From positions 1 through 7,486 of the forward strand of contig PNND01000488.1 of assembly GCA_013824045.1 (NCBI GenBank): DNA of 7,486 nucleotides, in the 5' to 3' direction. Source of the DNA: Rhodobacter sp. (GTDB taxonomy: Bacteria; Pseudomonadota; Alphaproteobacteria; Rhodobacterales; Rhodobacteraceae). Below, piece by piece: positions 5,795 to 7,486 of the stretch. Numbering within the stretch: the stretch's first letter is position 1; each line of letters starts with the position of its first letter. A model generated the notes under the pieces. The model was not told where the DNA came from and made no database searches. It saw only the letters and a list, made by a program, of their open reading frames with translations. Both the position numbers and the translations under genes were made by a program.

Positions 5795-6145
5795 ATGTTC
5801 GAAAAGCTGGAACTGACACGGATGGCGCAGGGCTTGGCGGCCCATGCCGGGGCGCGGATGGGCGTGATTGCCCAGAACATTGCCCATGCCGACACGCCCG
5901 GATATCGCGCAAAGGACCTGCCCGCCTTTGTCGATGTCTTTCAGGCGGGGAGGCTGGGGCAAGACAGGCCGCAACCAAGGCCGGTCGACCTGCGCGCGCC
6001 GACCGATCCGAACGGCAACAGCGTGGGTCTGGAAGACCAGATGCGCCGCATGGCCGAGATTCGGCAAAGCCATGAGATGGCTTTGTCCATCTACCGCAGC
6101 ACCTCGGCCGTTGTGCGTGCCGCGCTTGGGCGGGGAGGTCAGTGA
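5795..6145 (+). CDS. flgB: Flagellar proximal rod protein FlgB
   Basis: A 116-residue rod protein. It opens with MFEKLELTRMAQGLAAHAGARMGVIAQNIAHADTPGYRAKDL; residues 28-37 are the rod/hook signature NIAxADTPGY shared by all axial proteins. A short variable middle is followed by DPNGNSVGLEDQM (71-83), the FlgB version of the DGNTVDLDxEM motif, and a C-terminal helix (86-113) that packs with the N-terminal helix. It is exported without a cleaved signal and forms the first rod layer on FliE and the MS ring. A GGGAG lies 9 bases upstream of the ATG. It is the first gene of the flgBC-fliEQ-flgF operon, and its stop overlaps the flgC start as TGATG. Confidence 0.95.
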   Translation: MFEKLELTRMAQGLAAHAGARMGVIAQNIAHADTPGYRAKDLPAFVDVFQAGRLGQDRPQPRPVDLRAPTDPNGNSVGLEDQMRRMAEIRQSHEMALSIYRSTSAVVRAALGRGGQ

Positions 6146-6519
6146 TGGCGACATTGCTTTCCGCGCTTGGTGCCGCCGCAAGCGGGATGGACGCGCAGGC
6201 GATGCGGCTGCGCCACCTGTCCGAGAATATCGCCAATGCAGACACACCCGGCTATCAGCGCAAGATTTCCACCTTTCGCGTCGACGAAGGCGGGGTGGCG
6301 CTGGGCCCGGTGCGGTTGGATGATCGACCGGCAGCACGCATCCACGATCCCGGCCACCCGCTGGCAGATTCCAGCGGGCATTACGACGGATCGAATGTCG
6401 ATCTTGTGCTGGAGCTGGCCGATGCGCGCGAGGCGCAGCGCAGCTATGAGGCGAACCTTCGGATCTTCGATCAGGCGCGGCAGATGTCGCAAAGCCTGTT
6501 CGATCTGATCCGCCGCTGA
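6145..6519 (+). CDS. flgC: Flagellar proximal rod protein FlgC
   Basis: A 124-residue rod protein. It has the N-terminal helix SALGAAASGMDAQAMRLRHLSENIANADTPGYQRK (6-40) with the axial signature at 28-37. HDPGHPLADSSGHYDGSNVDLVLELADAREAQRSYEANLRIFDQAR (67-112) is the FlgC pattern of DPxHPxAD, then NVDxxxEMADxxxAxRxYEAN. It assembles with FlgB, FlgF and FlgG into the rod crossing the periplasm. I chose the ATG at 6145, which leaves 6 bases to GGAGG at 6134-6138; a GTG one codon earlier (6142) is too near that site. FlgC starts on the last base of the flgB stop, so the two are coupled. Confidence 0.96.
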   Translation: MATLLSALGAAASGMDAQAMRLRHLSENIANADTPGYQRKISTFRVDEGGVALGPVRLDDRPAARIHDPGHPLADSSGHYDGSNVDLVLELADAREAQRSYEANLRIFDQARQMSQSLFDLIRR

Positions 6520-6530
6520 GGGAGGGTGGG

Positions 6531-6821
6531 ATGAGCATTTTTGCGGCCATCGCGCCCGATCTTTACCTTCGCGACCGCGCGGTCTTGCGGCCTGAGGCGG
6601 CGCAAACGGGCCTGCCCGATCATGCCGCCGACTTCGCGGCGGAATTCGCCGCGACATTGAACCGGAATGAGGCCACGGCCCGCGCCGCCATGACCGGGGA
6701 CGCCGACGTTCACGCGCTGATCGAGGCGCTGGCGTCGACCCAGAACGCGGTTGAGACGGTCGCCGCCGTGCGCGACCGCGTTGTTGAGGCCTATCAGGAG
6801 ATCCTGAGGATGCCGATATGA
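6531..6821 (+). CDS. fliE: Flagellar hook-basal body complex protein FliE
   Basis: A 96-residue protein whose C-terminal half is clear FliE. ADVHALIEALASTQNAVETVAAVRDRVVEAYQEILRMPI (58-96) ends with the family's AYQEIxRMxI tail. The N-terminal 35 residues are poorly conserved, as usual. FliE joins the MS ring to the rod and is the first axial protein exported. GGAGG at 6521-6525 lies 5 bases before the ATG, and the gene begins 11 bases after flgC. Its stop overlaps the fliQ start by ATGA. Confidence 0.92.
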   Translation: MSIFAAIAPDLYLRDRAVLRPEAAQTGLPDHAADFAAEFAATLNRNEATARAAMTGDADVHALIEALASTQNAVETVAAVRDRVVEAYQEILRMPI

Positions 6822-7084
6822 GAGACGCCCTGATCTTTGACATGATGCGGCAGGGGCTGTGGATTGCGGTCCAGATTTCTGCCCCTTTGCTGACCGTGGC
6901 GTTGCTTGCCGGATTGGCGATCGGTTTGGTTCAGGCCCTGACCAGCGTGCAGGAGGCGACGCTGACCTTCGTGCCCAAAGTGGCGGCGATGGTGGTGGTG
7001 TTCTGGGCCACCATGGGGTTCATGACGGCACGGCTGGTTGATTTCTTTCAGCGCGGCGTCGTGCCCATCGTGGCGGGGGGCTGA
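6818..7084 (+). CDS. fliQ: Flagellar export gate protein FliQ
   Basis: An 88-residue inner-membrane protein with two hydrophobic helices at about 14-38 and 52-74. The linker QALTSVQEATLTFVPKV (39-55) is the family's most conserved piece and forms part of the gate surface. FliQ assembles with FliP and FliR into the helical export pore inside the MS ring. Length is normal (about 86-90). Start and stop are tightly packed: ATGA overlap with fliE, and 3 bases before flgF. Confidence 0.96.
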   Translation: MRDALIFDMMRQGLWIAVQISAPLLTVALLAGLAIGLVQALTSVQEATLTFVPKVAAMVVVFWATMGFMTARLVDFFQRGVVPIVAGG

Positions 7085-7087
7085 GCG

Positions 7088-7486
7088 ATGGAGGCGACTG
7101 GATATGTGACCTTGACCCGGCAATCCGGCCTGCTGCGCGAGATGCAGGTGGTGGCCAACAACATCGCCAACAGCGCGACGAACGGCTTTCGCCGCGAAGG
7201 TGTGGTGTTTTCCGAATTCGTGCGCAGGGCCGGGCCGGCACCGTCTCTTTCGATGGCGCTGGGCGAGACCCGGCGGATTGATCTGGCCGAAGGCGGTCTG
7301 GTTCAGACCGGTGGCAGTTTCGATTTCGCCATCCGTGGGGAAGGGTTCTTTCTGCTGCAGACCCCTTTGGGCGAGCGTCTGACGCGGGCCGGTGCCTTTA
7401 CCCCCGGCCCCGATGGCGCGCTGATGACGGCGGATGGCAACCGGCTTCTGGATGCGGGTGGAGCGCCGGTTGTGCTTCCCGCGGGC
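7088..7486 (+). CDS. flgF: Flagellar rod protein FlgF, N-terminal part (cut by right edge)
   Basis: Open for 133 codons from the ATG at 7088 to the window end. Residues 5-36 carry the axial-protein start, with VVANNIANSATNGFRRE at 21-37. The segment GGLVQTGGSFDFAIRGEGFFLLQTPLGERLTRAGAF (69-104) is the FlgF/FlgG beta-domain pattern TGxxxDFAIxGxGFF. FlgF rather than FlgG is favoured by the slot after fliQ, the YVTLTRQSGLLREMQVVANN opening, and the short first segment. The next gene would be expected to be flgG. It starts 3 bases after the fliQ stop with a G-run just upstream as ribosome site. About half of a typical FlgF (about 240 residues) is present. Confidence 0.9.
   Translation, partial: MEATGYVTLTRQSGLLREMQVVANNIANSATNGFRREGVVFSEFVRRAGPAPSLSMALGETRRIDLAEGGLVQTGGSFDFAIRGEGFFLLQTPLGERLTRAGAFTPGPDGALMTADGNRLLDAGGAPVVLPAG

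Noticed and set aside
4728..5816. Long 362-codon plus-strand open frame opposite fliI
   Set aside because: It is the antisense of a clear FliI with intact Walker motifs; the translation is Arg/His/Gly-rich with no family signature, as expected of a shadow frame in GC-rich DNA.
5732..6550. 272-codon minus-strand open frame
   Set aside because: It runs opposite flgB and flgC, both unmistakable, and its translation is Pro/Arg/Ala-rich with no recognisable domain.

Overview
This window is a flagellar gene cluster from an alphaproteobacterium, very probably Rhodobacterales (Rhodobacter/Paracoccus/roseobacter group). The DNA is GC-rich, and the layout and proteins fit that order: flaF and flbT directly after a flagellin gene, a DUF1217-type flagellar protein, a fliI set apart on the opposite strand, and the run flgB-flgC-fliE-fliQ-flgF. 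Taxonomy is inferred from gene content and order only; no rRNA gene is present.

Layout. Positions 1-552 (minus strand) hold the 5' part of a Pro/Ala-rich gene, most likely fliK (hook-length control), cut by the left edge. A 116-bp divergent gap separates it from a plus-strand run: a short FlgJ-type rod-binding protein (669-935), an FlgN-like small helical protein (932-1264), a 176-bp leader with several inverted repeats, flagellin fliC (1441-2658), a strong stem-loop, then flaF, flbT and a DUF1217 protein, each joined to the next by a 4-bp ATGA overlap (2729-4307). On the minus strand and convergent with this run is fliI, the export ATPase (4413-5714). Diverging from fliI across an 80-bp gap is a second plus-strand operon, flgB-flgC-fliE-fliQ-flgF (5795 to the right edge), with overlaps or gaps of at most 11 bp. 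The last gene, flgF, is cut by the right edge.

How the genes work together. FliI powers and FliQ helps form the type III export gate. FliE, FlgB, FlgC and FlgF are the MS-ring adaptor and proximal rod. The FlgJ-like protein is expected to help rod assembly, but it has no muramidase domain. FliK sets hook length. FlgN-like is a candidate hook-junction chaperone. FlaF and FlbT control flagellin output after transcription; FlbT is the likely user of the structured fliC leader. The DUF1217 protein is the least understood member.

I see no mobile element, CRISPR array, tRNA or rRNA, no frameshifted gene, and no wholly novel system. The points most worth a second look are the fliC leader, the terminator-like hairpin without a U-tract between fliC and flaF, the CtrA-like boxes in both divergent gaps, and the DUF1217 gene.
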